NCBI RefSeq assembly: GCF_035688975.1
Contig: NZ_DASSMH010000063.1
Location: 1 to 57,243, forward strand
Length of the DNA stretch: 57,243 bases
Reading direction: 5' to 3'
Origin: CALMNV01 sp035688975
Lineage (GTDB): Bacteria; Actinomycetota; Actinomycetes; Actinomycetales; Dermatophilaceae
The notes beneath the pieces were generated by a model. That model did no database searches. It was not told the origin of the DNA and saw only the letters and a list, made by a program, of their open reading frames with translations. The first letter of the stretch is position 1; each line of letters opens with the position of its first letter. The position numbers and the translations under genes are program-made. Below, piece after piece: positions 16,219 to 24,051 of this stretch.

Positions 16219-18090
16219 ATGGATCAGCGCAGACCGGGGGCGGGCGGCTCGTCCAGCACGACGGCGACGGCCATCGCGGACTATGCCCTGCTCTCCGACC
16301 GGCACTCGGCGGCGCTGGTCTCGACGTCCGGCTCGGTGGACTGGCTGTGTATGCCGCGCTTCGACAGCCCGTCGACCTTCGGGGCCCTCCTCGGTGAGGA
16401 CGCGGGCCACTGGTCGATCCGGCCCGTGGGAGGCTTCCGGGTCGAGCGGGAGTACGTCGCCGCGAGCCTCGTGCTGCGCACGACCTTCGTCACCGCCCAA
16501 GGGGTGCTGGAGCTGCGGGACGCCCTCTCGCTCGGGCGGACCGATGATCCGCACCGGCTGGGAGAGCACGCGCCGCATGTGCTGCTGCGCAGCGTCGCGT
16601 GCACCGAGGGCAGCGTGGCCGTCGAGGTGCGCTTCCGCCCTCGGCCGGAGTACGGGCTCATCGCACCCGCGCTGCACGCCGTCGACGGTGGCCTCGTCGC
16701 CAGCGGCGGAGCGGCCCGGCTCACCGTGTCGAGCACGGTGCCCCTCGAGATCGGCCGTGACGACGCGCACGCCCGCTTTGAGCTGCGGTCAGGTGAGCTC
16801 GCGTGCTTCGCGTTGCGGCAGGGGCCGCTCGGAGCGCCGAGCCCCCCAGTGATGAGCGGCCCCGCCATCGCCGGCGCCATCGAGGAGACCGTGGACGGCT
16901 GGGGGCGGTGGTCCGCCCAGCACCAGCACTACCAAGGCCGGTGGCGCGAGCTCGTCCACCACTCCGGGCGCGTCCTGCAGGCGATGAGCTACCAGCCGAC
17001 CGGGGCCATCGTCGCCGCGGCGACGACCTCGCTGCCCGAGGAGATCGGCGGCGAGCGCAACTGGGACTACCGCTACTCCTGGGTCCGAGACGCCAGCCTG
17101 GCCATGCAGGCGCTATGGGTGGCAGCCTGCCCCGACGAGGCCGACGAGTTCTTCGGCTTCATGGCCGCGGCAGCCGCCTCGGCCGACGTCGACGGGCCGC
17201 TCCAGATCATGTTCGGCATCGGCGGGGAGCACGACCTCTCCGAGCGCACCCTGACGCACCTGCCCGGCTGGAGGGGGAGCAGCCCGGTCCGCGTCGGCAA
17301 CGGAGCGTGGAACCAGTCGCAGCTCGACGTCTACGGCGAGCTCCTCGACTCCGCCCACCAGCTGCGGGACCAGCTGGGGCACGCGGACGGCCCGACCCGC
17401 GACTTCCTCGTCCGGCTTGCCGACGCCGCGGCCGCCCGGTGGGAGGAGCCCGACAACGGCATCTGGGAGGTCCGCGGCGAAGCCCGGCACTTCGTGCACT
17501 CCAAGGTCATGTGCTGGGTGGCGCTCGACCGCGCCGTCGCCCTGGCCGACTGGCTCGGGGCCGGGGAGCACGTCGAGCGTTGGGCCAGCACGGCTGAGCG
17601 GATCCGCACGGCGGTGCTCACCGACGGGTGGGACGAGCGGATGGGCGCCTTCACCCAGTCGTTCGGCCGCCCCGACCTCGACGCCACGGCCCTCCTGCTG
17701 CCGATCGTCGGCTTCCTGCCGGCCGACGACCCGCGCATGCTCTCCACCATCGACGCCGTGCGCGACGGGCTGACCGACGGCCGCGGGCTGGTCCGCCGCT
17801 ACCGGACCGAGACGGGAGTCGACGGGCTCGCCGGCGAGGAGGGCACCTTCCTGCTCTGCACCTTCTGGCTGGCCCACGCCCTCGCCCTCGCCGGCCGCAC
17901 CGAGGAGGGCAGCCAGGTGTTCGAGCGCGCCATCGGCTACCGCAACGACGTCGACCTGCTGGCCGAGGAGGTCGACTCGGCCACAGGCGAGTCGCTCGGC
18001 AACTTTCCGCAGGCCTTCAGCCACATCGGTCTGGTCAACGCCGCCTGGGCCCTCGAACAGCCGGCGACCGCAGGCGGCGCCGAGGAGTGA
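16219..18090 (+). CDS. GH15-family trehalase/glucoamylase-like enzyme
   Basis: A 623-residue protein with the actinobacterial GH15 layout. An N-terminal beta-sandwich (AIADYALLSDRHSAALVSTSGSV and WLCMPRFDSP) is followed from about residue 250 by the (alpha/alpha)6 barrel. NWDYRYSWVRDA (about 279-290) holds the first catalytic region and EEGTFLLCTFWLAHALA (about 535-551) the second. Mycobacterial relatives are phosphate- and Mg-dependent trehalases; others act on maltooligosaccharides or glycolipids. No signal peptide is seen, so it is likely cytoplasmic. GGGAGGAGC precedes ATG 16219. The stop codon is the first base triplet of an 18-bp tandem repeat (18088-18159). Confidence 0.9.
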   Translation: MDQRRPGAGGSSSTTATAIADYALLSDRHSAALVSTSGSVDWLCMPRFDSPSTFGALLGEDAGHWSIRPVGGFRVEREYVAASLVLRTTFVTAQGVLELRDALSLGRTDDPHRLGEHAPHVLLRSVACTEGSVAVEVRFRPRPEYGLIAPALHAVDGGLVASGGAARLTVSSTVPLEIGRDDAHARFELRSGELACFALRQGPLGAPSPPVMSGPAIAGAIEETVDGWGRWSAQHQHYQGRWRELVHHSGRVLQAMSYQPTGAIVAAATTSLPEEIGGERNWDYRYSWVRDASLAMQALWVAACPDEADEFFGFMAAAAASADVDGPLQIMFGIGGEHDLSERTLTHLPGWRGSSPVRVGNGAWNQSQLDVYGELLDSAHQLRDQLGHADGPTRDFLVRLADAAAARWEEPDNGIWEVRGEARHFVHSKVMCWVALDRAVALADWLGAGEHVERWASTAERIRTAVLTDGWDERMGAFTQSFGRPDLDATALLLPIVGFLPADDPRMLSTIDAVRDGLTDGRGLVRRYRTETGVDGLAGEEGTFLLCTFWLAHALALAGRTEEGSQVFERAIGYRNDVDLLAEEVDSATGESLGNFPQAFSHIGLVNAAWALEQPATAGGAEE

Positions 18091-18159
18091 GGCGTGCTCG
18101 GCCGGTGAGGCGTGCTCGGCGGGTGAGGCGTGCTCGGCGGGTGAGGCGTGCTCGGCCGG
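18088..18159 (+). repeat. Four tandem copies of an 18-bp unit starting at a stop codon
   Basis: The unit TGAGGCGTGCTCGGCSGG occurs at 18088, 18106, 18124 and 18142. The first TGA is the GH15 stop codon; because 18 is divisible by three, each copy repeats the stop in the same frame. The copies differ only at one S position (C or G), so the expansion looks recent. Confidence 0.95.
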
Positions 18160-18166
18160 GCCGGGC

Positions 18167-19021
18167 TCAGCTGGCCGCGCGCACCGCGTCGACGAGCGAG
18201 GTGGGCCGACGCCCCAGGAGTCGAGTCAGGTCGTCCGAGTCCGTGTCGAGCGCCCCCTCGGCGATGTTGGCGTCGACAGCGGCATGGAAGCCGGCCGTGC
18301 CCGCGTCGACCCCGGCCCCGGTGAGGGCGGCCACCAGCTCCTCGCCCGTCACCGCCCGGGCCACCACCGGCGTGCCGGTCACCTCGGAGATGGCCTCGGC
18401 CAGCTCGGCGTAGGTGAACGGGGTGCCGCCGAGCTCGTAGACCACGTCGTCGGTGCGGTCCTCCAGCAGGGCGGTGGCTGCGGCTGCGGCGAAGTCGGCC
18501 CGGCTGGCAGCGGCGATCCGCCCGTCACCGGCGGCATGCAGGACGCAGCCCTGGGACAGGTAGCTGCCGATCTGGGCCGTGAAGTTCTCGAGGTACCACC
18601 CGTTGCGCAGGACCGTGCGCGGCAGGCCGGACTCGGCGAGCAGCCCCTCCGTGGCCTGGTGCTCCGGCGCAAGGAGCAGCGGGGTGGAGTCCGCGCGCAG
18701 GATCGACGTGTAGGCGATGCGCCCCACGCCGGCGCGCTTCGCCGCCGTGATGACGTTGCCGTGCTGCCGGACGCGCTGGCCGACCTCGGAGCCCGAGACG
18801 AGCAGCAGTCGGTCGACGCCGACGAGGGCTGCGTCGAGGGTCACCGGCACGTCGTAGTCCGCCTCGCGGGCCTGCACTCCCCGCTCGGCCAGGTCGGCGA
18901 CCTTCTGCGGCGTGCGTGCCAGCGCGACGATGTCACCGGGGGCGACGCCCGCGTCGACGAGCTGCTCGATGACGTGGCGGCCGAACGGTCCGCTGGCTCC
19001 GGTGACGGCATACGTGGGCAT
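18167..19021 (-). CDS. NAD(P)H-binding oxidoreductase, NmrA/QorB-like atypical SDR
   Basis: A 284-residue protein starting MPTYAVTGASGPFGRHVIEQ, with nucleotide-binding motif TGASGPFG (residues 7-14). The sequence continues VDRLLLVSGSEVGQR, AYTSILRADSTPL and LRNGWYLENF, all typical of QorB-like quinone reductases and NmrA-like proteins. It probably reduces quinones or acts as a redox-sensing protein. Start ATG 19021 has AAGGAG upstream. The inverted repeat at 19061-19076 lies 40 nt upstream and may be its operator. It is convergent with the GH15 gene and divergent from the DUF429 fusion. Confidence 0.88.
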   Translation of the reverse strand: MPTYAVTGASGPFGRHVIEQLVDAGVAPGDIVALARTPQKVADLAERGVQAREADYDVPVTLDAALVGVDRLLLVSGSEVGQRVRQHGNVITAAKRAGVGRIAYTSILRADSTPLLLAPEHQATEGLLAESGLPRTVLRNGWYLENFTAQIGSYLSQGCVLHAAGDGRIAAASRADFAAAAATALLEDRTDDVVYELGGTPFTYAELAEAISEVTGTPVVARAVTGEELVAALTGAGVDAGTAGFHAAVDANIAEGALDTDSDDLTRLLGRRPTSLVDAVRAAS

Positions 19022-19060
19022 GTGGGGGCTCCTTGACGGTGGTCGGTTCCCGGAGAACGC

Positions 19061-19076
19061 AGTTGATCGCTCAACT
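19061..19076. promoter_or_regulatory. Inverted repeat in the divergent promoter region
   Basis: AGTTGA-TCGC-TCAACT is a perfect 6-bp inverted repeat, AT-rich against its surroundings, 40 nt upstream of the SDR start. HxlR- or MarR-type regulators that control quinone reductases use sites of this size. No regulator gene is next to it, so the binding protein is unknown. Confidence 0.45.
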
Positions 19077-19189
19077 ATTCCGCTGGGAGCTCCGGCGGAC
19101 CGGGGGCGCCCTGCCCGGTTCGCCGTATGCCGTCGCTCCGGAGCGACCGGATACCTCGGACCCGAGGTGGCCCGGGCAGGATGGGGCCC

Positions 19190-20989
19190 ATGCACTTCAT
19201 CGGGGTCGACCTGGCGTGGGGCGCCTCGAGGCCGACCGGGGTCGCCGTCCTGGACGCCGCCGGTCGGCTCGTGCACGTCGCGGCGCACGGCACCGACGAC
19301 GAGATCGTCGCCGCGCTCACGGCATACACCCGAGGCGACTGTCTCGTCGGCCTCGACGCGCCCCTCGTCGTGCTCAACCGCACGGGCACCCGGCCCGCCG
19401 AGGCGGCCCTGAGCCGCGACTTCGCCCGCTTCGAGGCCGGCGCGCACCCGGCCAACACCGGCCGGCCGGAGTTCCGCGACGGGACCCGAGGCGCCCGGCT
19501 CGCCGAGCGCCTGGGCCTCGACCTGGACCCGGGGTCCTCGGCTCCCCGTCGCGCCATCGAGGTCTACCCGCACCCCGCCACCGTCGCCCTGTTCCGTCTC
19601 GGCCGGACCCTGAAGTACAAGAACAAGCCCGGTCGGCCGGTCGCCACGCTGCGCGCCGAGCTGGGCCGGCTCATGGACCTGCTCGAGGGTCTGGAGGGTG
19701 CCACGCCCCGGATGCGGCTCCGGGACCACGACGGGTGGCGGGCCCTGCGGGCACTCGTCGCCGGCGCCGAGCGAAAGAGCGTCCTGCGCCAAGCCGAGGA
19801 CCAGGTCGATGCGGTCGTGTGTGCCTACGTCGCGCTGTTCACGGCGAGGCGACCCGAGGCCGTGACCGCCTACGGCGACGTCGCGACCGGCTACATCGTC
19901 ACGCCCACGCTGCCTGCGGACCAGGTCCCGGAGCCACGGAAGCGGCGCGACCCGGTCCAGACGGCGGTCCAGGCGTATGCCGCCCAGCAGCCGGCGCTGC
20001 AGGAGGCGACCGACGCCTTCGTCACCCTCGTCAGGTCCTATCTCGACGACGCCGGGATCAACTACCTGACCGTCACCGGCCGGACCAAGAGCGTCGAGTC
20101 CTTCGCCGCCAAGGCCGGGCGGACCGTCGACGGCAAGCGGCAGTACCCGCGGCCGCTCACCCAGATCACCGACCAGATCGGCGTGCGGGTCATCACCTAC
20201 GGGCACGAGGACGTCGCGGCCGTCGCGGACCTGCTCGCCGACCAGCTGAGCGTGCAGGGCGACCGCGACATGGGCCAGGAGACGGCGAGCGAGGGGCGGT
20301 TCGGCTATGCGAGCCGGCACCTGCTTGTCGGGATCGACCCTGCGCGCAGCCCCGGCGAGCGGGAGCAGCGGCTGGTCGGGCGCAGCGCCTCGGTCCAGAT
20401 CCGCACCGTGCTGCAGCATGCCTGGGCCGAGTTCGAGCACGACATCCGCTACAAGGGCACCATCCCGGAGGAGCTGGCCCCCGACCTCGACCGGCGGTTC
20501 ACCCTGGCGGCCGGACTGCTCGAGCTCGCCGACCGCGAGTTCTCGCAGATCCGTGCGCGCCTGCAGGCGCCGGCCCCGAGGCAGCGGCCGGAGCCGGACG
20601 TCAACGACCCCCGGATCAGCGCCCAGGACCTCGCGACGTTCCTCGCCGGGCAGTACACCGAGGCGGGCTGGTCCCGCACCGACCACTACGAATGGGTCTG
20701 CGGCCTGCTCCTCGAGCTCGGTATCAGCTCCCTCGACGAGCTGGCCGGGCTCCTCGCGTCGATCGACGGCGCCGGCATCAACGCGAGGATGGGCTACCGC
20801 TACCCGCCGGGCGCCGTGCGGCGGCTCGACGACGCGCTCCTCGCCGTCTTCGGCAGCCGGTATCTCGCCCTGCACGGCAACGCCCACCGCGAGGCGCAGC
20901 TGCGCAGCCGGCTGGAGAAGCTGCGGGCGGTGGACCCGCCGGCGCGCTCAACGAGGGCGGTCGTCACCGGTGCCGGGCAGGAGCCGTGA
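19190..20989 (+). CDS. Fusion: DUF429 (RNase-H-like) domain + RelA/SpoT-type synthetase domain
   Basis: A 599-residue protein. Residues 1-245 are a DUF429 domain: HFIGVDLAWG, VGLDAPLVV, IEVYPHPATVALF and EDQVDAVVCAYVA give RNase-H-fold acids at the usual places. About residues 270-425 match RelA/SpoT synthetases: GRTKSVESFAAK, ITDQIGVRVI (Asp328), FGYASRHLLV and SVQIRTVLQHAWAEFEHDI. In active synthetases the residue two before the Gln of this last motif is normally Glu; here it is Ser401, so alarmone synthesis may be lost or altered. A helical C-terminal region of about 120 residues follows. ATG 19190 has AGGA 8 nt upstream; ATG 19181 is in frame. The last 42 nt overlap the convergent DUF389 gene. 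Confidence 0.85.
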   Translation: MHFIGVDLAWGASRPTGVAVLDAAGRLVHVAAHGTDDEIVAALTAYTRGDCLVGLDAPLVVLNRTGTRPAEAALSRDFARFEAGAHPANTGRPEFRDGTRGARLAERLGLDLDPGSSAPRRAIEVYPHPATVALFRLGRTLKYKNKPGRPVATLRAELGRLMDLLEGLEGATPRMRLRDHDGWRALRALVAGAERKSVLRQAEDQVDAVVCAYVALFTARRPEAVTAYGDVATGYIVTPTLPADQVPEPRKRRDPVQTAVQAYAAQQPALQEATDAFVTLVRSYLDDAGINYLTVTGRTKSVESFAAKAGRTVDGKRQYPRPLTQITDQIGVRVITYGHEDVAAVADLLADQLSVQGDRDMGQETASEGRFGYASRHLLVGIDPARSPGEREQRLVGRSASVQIRTVLQHAWAEFEHDIRYKGTIPEELAPDLDRRFTLAAGLLELADREFSQIRARLQAPAPRQRPEPDVNDPRISAQDLATFLAGQYTEAGWSRTDHYEWVCGLLLELGISSLDELAGLLASIDGAGINARMGYRYPPGAVRRLDDALLAVFGSRYLALHGNAHREAQLRSRLEKLRAVDPPARSTRAVVTGAGQEP

Positions 20990-21916
20990 CCGCCGCGCCG
21001 GCACCCGCGACCACACGGCCTGCTGCAGCGCCAGCGTCAGCCAGCCGGCGAGCGCCATGCCGAGGATGTTGACCACGAGCTGCAGGCTGCTGCCCCACAC
21101 CTCCTTCCAGGCGCCGAAGGCGAGGCCCAGCGCGACGTTGCCCGCGGCGGGGATCGTCGTGACGGAGATGAAGACGCCGCTGAGGCCGCCCACCCGGGCG
21201 GAGGTCAGCGACAGCACCCCGGCGGCCGCGGCGAGCACGGCGACGATGAACGACCACTTGTCCGGCGTGTAGATGAAAGCGGTCCCTGGCCGCGGCCCCT
21301 CGACGTCGGTGAGGGCGACCCAGCCGAGCGCCCGGCCGACGAGCGCCGCCGCGCACGTGGCGGCGATGGCGATGCCGAAGCCGAAGGCCAGGGCCCGGGC
21401 CGCGAGGCCGAGCAGCAGCCCGCGCCGGCGCACGAGCGCCACGCCCAGCGCCGCCACCGCGCCGAACTCCGGCCCGAGCACCATGGCGCCGATGACGAGG
21501 ATCTGCGAGTCGAGGACGATGGCGATGCCGGCGATGAAGGTCGCGAGCACCATGAAGCTGACATAGGTCCAGTTGAACTCGACGTCCTCGTAGGAGTGCT
21601 GCACGACCTGCGCCCACACGACGGCGTCCGCGCTGCTGCCCGGGGTGGCCTGCTCGGCGGTGAGGCCGGCCCGTGAGAGCCACGTCGTCACCGGCTCGAT
21701 GTGCACGGTGCCGCGCTGGTGCACCCCGAGGTCGCGAAGCCGGTTGACGATGTCGTTCGCGCCCTCCCGCGCCACGTCGGCGACGACGAGGTCGCCGGCC
21801 GGCAGGACCGAGGCGCCGCGGATCAGCGCGAGGCTGCTCACGGCTTCGGTCCCCTGCAGGACGTCCACGATCGCCTCGGTGAGGTCGGCCGGCGTGGAGA
21901 CGTGGAGGCGCAGCAT
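20948..21916 (-). CDS. DUF389 membrane protein
   Basis: A 322-residue protein. The first 110 residues are a soluble alpha/beta domain (MLRLHVSTPADLTEAIVDVL, LVVADVAREGANDIVNRLR). A membrane domain of about six helices then carries the DUF389 signatures DSQILVIGAMVLGPEFGAVAALG and ITTIPAAGNVALGLAFG (here VTTIPAAGN). Function is unknown in the family. ATG 21916 gives the typical N-terminus. The 3' end overlaps the 3' end of the facing DUF429 fusion gene by 42 nt, so the two mRNAs would be antisense there. Confidence 0.9.
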   Translation of the reverse strand: MLRLHVSTPADLTEAIVDVLQGTEAVSSLALIRGASVLPAGDLVVADVAREGANDIVNRLRDLGVHQRGTVHIEPVTTWLSRAGLTAEQATPGSSADAVVWAQVVQHSYEDVEFNWTYVSFMVLATFIAGIAIVLDSQILVIGAMVLGPEFGAVAALGVALVRRRGLLLGLAARALAFGFGIAIAATCAAALVGRALGWVALTDVEGPRPGTAFIYTPDKWSFIVAVLAAAAGVLSLTSARVGGLSGVFISVTTIPAAGNVALGLAFGAWKEVWGSSLQLVVNILGMALAGWLTLALQQAVWSRVPARRSRLLPGTGDDRPR

Positions 21917-22033
21917 GACGCCAGTCTGTCGTGCCGACCCCGCCCAGGCCCGGCTGAGGCCCCACCCACGCCCCGCCCAGCCCGCCCCACGCACAGGGAG
22001 CCGGACCCCGAAACCGCGGTGACGGCATACGGC

Positions 22034-22039
22034 TAGCGT
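22034..22039 (+). promoter_or_regulatory. -10 element for a leaderless DUF2237 mRNA
   Basis: TAGCGT ends 6 nt before ATG 22046. A TAnnnT element at this distance puts the transcription start at or next to the start codon, and there is no Shine-Dalgarno sequence. Confidence 0.55.
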
Positions 22040-22045
22040 TTGGCC

Positions 22046-22441
22046 ATGGCCCGCGGTGAACGCAACGTGCTCGGTGGACCGCTTGCAGAGTGCGGGCGGG
22101 ACCCTGTGACCGGCTTCTATCGCGACGGCACCTGCACGACCGGCCCCGAGGACCTGGGCAGCCACACGATCTGCGTCGTGGTGAGCGTCGAGTTCCTCCA
22201 GCACCAGGTCTCCGTGGGCAACGACCTCGTCACCCCGCGGCCGGAGTGGCGCTTTCCCGGGCTCACCCCGGGCGATCGGTGGTGCGTCGTGGCGTCCCGG
22301 TGGCTGGAGTCCCAGCGGGCGGGATGCGCCGCCCCGGTCGTCCTGGCCGCCACCCACGAGCGCGCCCTCGACGTCATCCCGCTCCAGCTCCTGCAGGCGT
22401 ATGCCGCCGACATCCCGGACGACCCGCGCTCCCTGCTGTGA
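22046..22441 (+). CDS. DUF2237 family protein
   Basis: A 131-residue protein beginning MARGERNVLGGPLAECGRDP and continuing TGFYRDGTCTTGPEDLGSHT, then FSxGNDLVTP-like VSVGNDLVTPRPEWRFPGL and GDRWCVVASRWLE, covering the full DUF2237 domain. Conserved cysteines (Cys16 and Cys30 region) and ATHERALDVIPL are all present. Function is unknown. ATG 22046 is preferred over TTG 22040 because it matches the family start. It is divergent from the DUF389 gene and probably transcribed alone. Confidence 0.9.
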   Translation: MARGERNVLGGPLAECGRDPVTGFYRDGTCTTGPEDLGSHTICVVVSVEFLQHQVSVGNDLVTPRPEWRFPGLTPGDRWCVVASRWLESQRAGCAAPVVLAATHERALDVIPLQLLQAYAADIPDDPRSLL

Positions 22442-22480
22442 GGGGCCGGCCCACGGGTCCGGCGGGAATAGCAGGTACTA

Positions 22481-22511
22481 GTTGAGTCGTTCTCACTCAT
22501 GTATATTGAGT
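22481..22511. promoter_or_regulatory. HAIR-type operator (HspR site) with an extra half-site, upstream of hsp20
   Basis: GTTGAGT, 7 nt, ACTCATG (22481-22501) fits the HspR-associated inverted repeat CTTGAGT-N7-ACTCAAG with one mismatch per arm. A third half-site TTGAGT follows at 22506-22511, again spaced 7 nt between ACTCA and TGAGT. A -10-like TATATT (22502-22507) lies within it, so HspR binding would block the promoter. Confidence 0.75.
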
Positions 22512-22563
22512 GCTGGGGCAGCCAGCCACCCCCAGCGATGTAGGAGCACTTCCAGGAGGGACC

Positions 22564-22983
22564 ATGTCCAACTTCGACCCGTTCCGTCAGCTCGACCGCT
22601 TCTTCACCGACAGTTTCCGGCCGGCCTCGACCGTCATGCCGATGGACCTCTACCGCTCGGGTGAGAGCTTCACGGTCCTGATCGACCTTCCCGGTGTCGA
22701 CCCCAGCTCCATCGACGTCGACGTCGAGGACCGCACGCTGACGATCCGCGCGGAGCGTCCGGCCCTCGAGGTGGAGGACGCCAAGTGGCTCTCGCACGAG
22801 CGTCCCACCGGCACCTTCGCCCGGCAGCTGTCGCTCGGTCAGGGCCTCGCACTCGACCGCATCGAGGCGTCCTACCGCGACGGCGTGCTGAGCCTGACCA
22901 TCCCGGTCGCCGAGGAGGCCAAGCCGCGCAAGATCTCGGTGAGCGTTGAGGGCAGCGACGACAAGGCCGCGATCGGCAGCTGA
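22564..22983 (+). CDS. Small heat-shock protein, Hsp20/alpha-crystallin family
   Basis: A 139-residue protein. The alpha-crystallin domain runs from MPMDLYRSGESFTVLIDLPG (from about residue 25) through IDVDVEDRTLTIRAERP to the terminal SYRDGVLSLTIPVAEEAKPR, which holds the conserved A-x-x-x-n-G-V-L motif and the I-P-V motif. It is an ATP-independent holdase that keeps unfolding proteins soluble. AGGAGGGACC precedes ATG 22564. The HAIR operator upstream suggests HspR repression and heat induction. A strong hairpin terminator follows 50 nt after the stop, so it is monocistronic. Confidence 0.95.
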   Translation: MSNFDPFRQLDRFFTDSFRPASTVMPMDLYRSGESFTVLIDLPGVDPSSIDVDVEDRTLTIRAERPALEVEDAKWLSHERPTGTFARQLSLGQGLALDRIEASYRDGVLSLTIPVAEEAKPRKISVSVEGSDDKAAIGS

Positions 22984-23032
22984 CGCCGAGCGGCAAACGG
23001 CGACGGCCGAGGACCGTCAAGCCCCAACGAGC

Positions 23033-23067
23033 GAGGGCCCGGACTGCCTGAGGCAGTCCGGGCCCTC
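23033..23067 (+). terminator. Hairpin terminator after hsp20
   Basis: GAGGGCCCGGACTGCC pairs perfectly with GGCAGTCCGGGCCCTC over 16 bp around a TGA loop. There is no T-tract, as is usual in actinobacteria. It lies 50 nt after the hsp20 stop. Confidence 0.88.
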
Positions 23068-23148
23068 CGCTGTGCGAGCCGGCCCGACGCCGCGGGACCC
23101 ACCGGCGCCGCGGCCCCACCTCGCAGGGGCGCGGCATACGCTGACGTC

Positions 23149-24048
23149 ATGACGCTCGGCCCCGCCCTCACCGTCGTCCAACGACGGATCGGACGGGCGC
23201 TGCGCGCCCGGGTGGCCGGGCAGGACGCCGCGGCGCGGGCGCAACGCATCTGGGGTGCGCCCGGCCCCCGCTGGTTCACCTCCACAGATCCGATCTGGCG
23301 CGTGCACGCCGACGCGTCGATGTTTCCGGGCGGCATCGCATCCCTGCTCCTGCAGTCGTTGCACCCGCTGGCCATGGCCGGCGTGGCGGGTCACAGCGGC
23401 TACAAGAGCGACCCCTGGGGACGCCTGCAGCGCACCAGCAGCTACCTCGCGACGACGACGTTCGGCACCATCGCCGACGCCGAGGCCGCGATCGCCGCGG
23501 TGCGCGCCATCCACGAACGCGTCCGCGGCACCGACCCGGCAGGGCGCCCCTACCGCGCGAGCGACCCCGACCTGCTGCTGTGGGTGCACGTGGCCGAGAT
23601 CGACAGCTTCCTGCGGGCGTACCAGGCCTTCGGCGCCCGCCCGCTCACGGCGCAGGAGGCGGACACCTACGTCGCGCAGGCCGGCGTCGCGGCCGCCCGG
23701 CTCGGGGTGCTCGACCCGCCGAGGTCCGTCGCGGCCTTGACCGGGACGCTGGCCGACTACCGGCCCCGGCTGGAGGCGACGGCGGCCGCCCGCGAAGCCG
23801 CGCGGTTCCTGCTCCTCGACCCGCCCCTGCCGCTGCTCGCCCGCCCCGGCTACGCCACGCTGGCCGCGGGCGGCGTCTCCCTCCTGCCCGCCTGGGCCCG
23901 CGGCATGCTGGGCCTGCCCATGCCCGAGCCGGTCGTGCAGGCCGTCGCGCGTCCGGTGGGAGCGTTCGGCACCTCCGCCGTCCGGTGGGCCCTCGCCGGG
24001 ATCGGGGAGCGCCGCCCGTCGGACGGGCCCGCCCGGCAGCCGGCCTGA
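23149..24048 (+). CDS. MpaB-type oxygenase (DUF2236) family protein
   Basis: A 299-residue protein with the DUF2236/MpaB pattern: WRVHADASMFPGGIASLLLQ, SLHPLAMAGVAGHS (the His likely binding heme), RTSSYLATTTFG and DLLLWVHVAEIDSFL. Characterised relatives include rubber oxygenase Lcp and fungal MpaB', which cleave isoprenoid chains using a heme; substrate here is unknown. It has no signal peptide. A -10-like TACGCT ends 6 nt before ATG 23149, pointing to a leaderless mRNA. The next gene begins 3 nt after the stop. Confidence 0.88.
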   Translation: MTLGPALTVVQRRIGRALRARVAGQDAAARAQRIWGAPGPRWFTSTDPIWRVHADASMFPGGIASLLLQSLHPLAMAGVAGHSGYKSDPWGRLQRTSSYLATTTFGTIADAEAAIAAVRAIHERVRGTDPAGRPYRASDPDLLLWVHVAEIDSFLRAYQAFGARPLTAQEADTYVAQAGVAAARLGVLDPPRSVAALTGTLADYRPRLEATAAAREAARFLLLDPPLPLLARPGYATLAAGGVSLLPAWARGMLGLPMPEPVVQAVARPVGAFGTSAVRWALAGIGERRPSDGPARQPA

Positions 24049-24051
24049 CGG

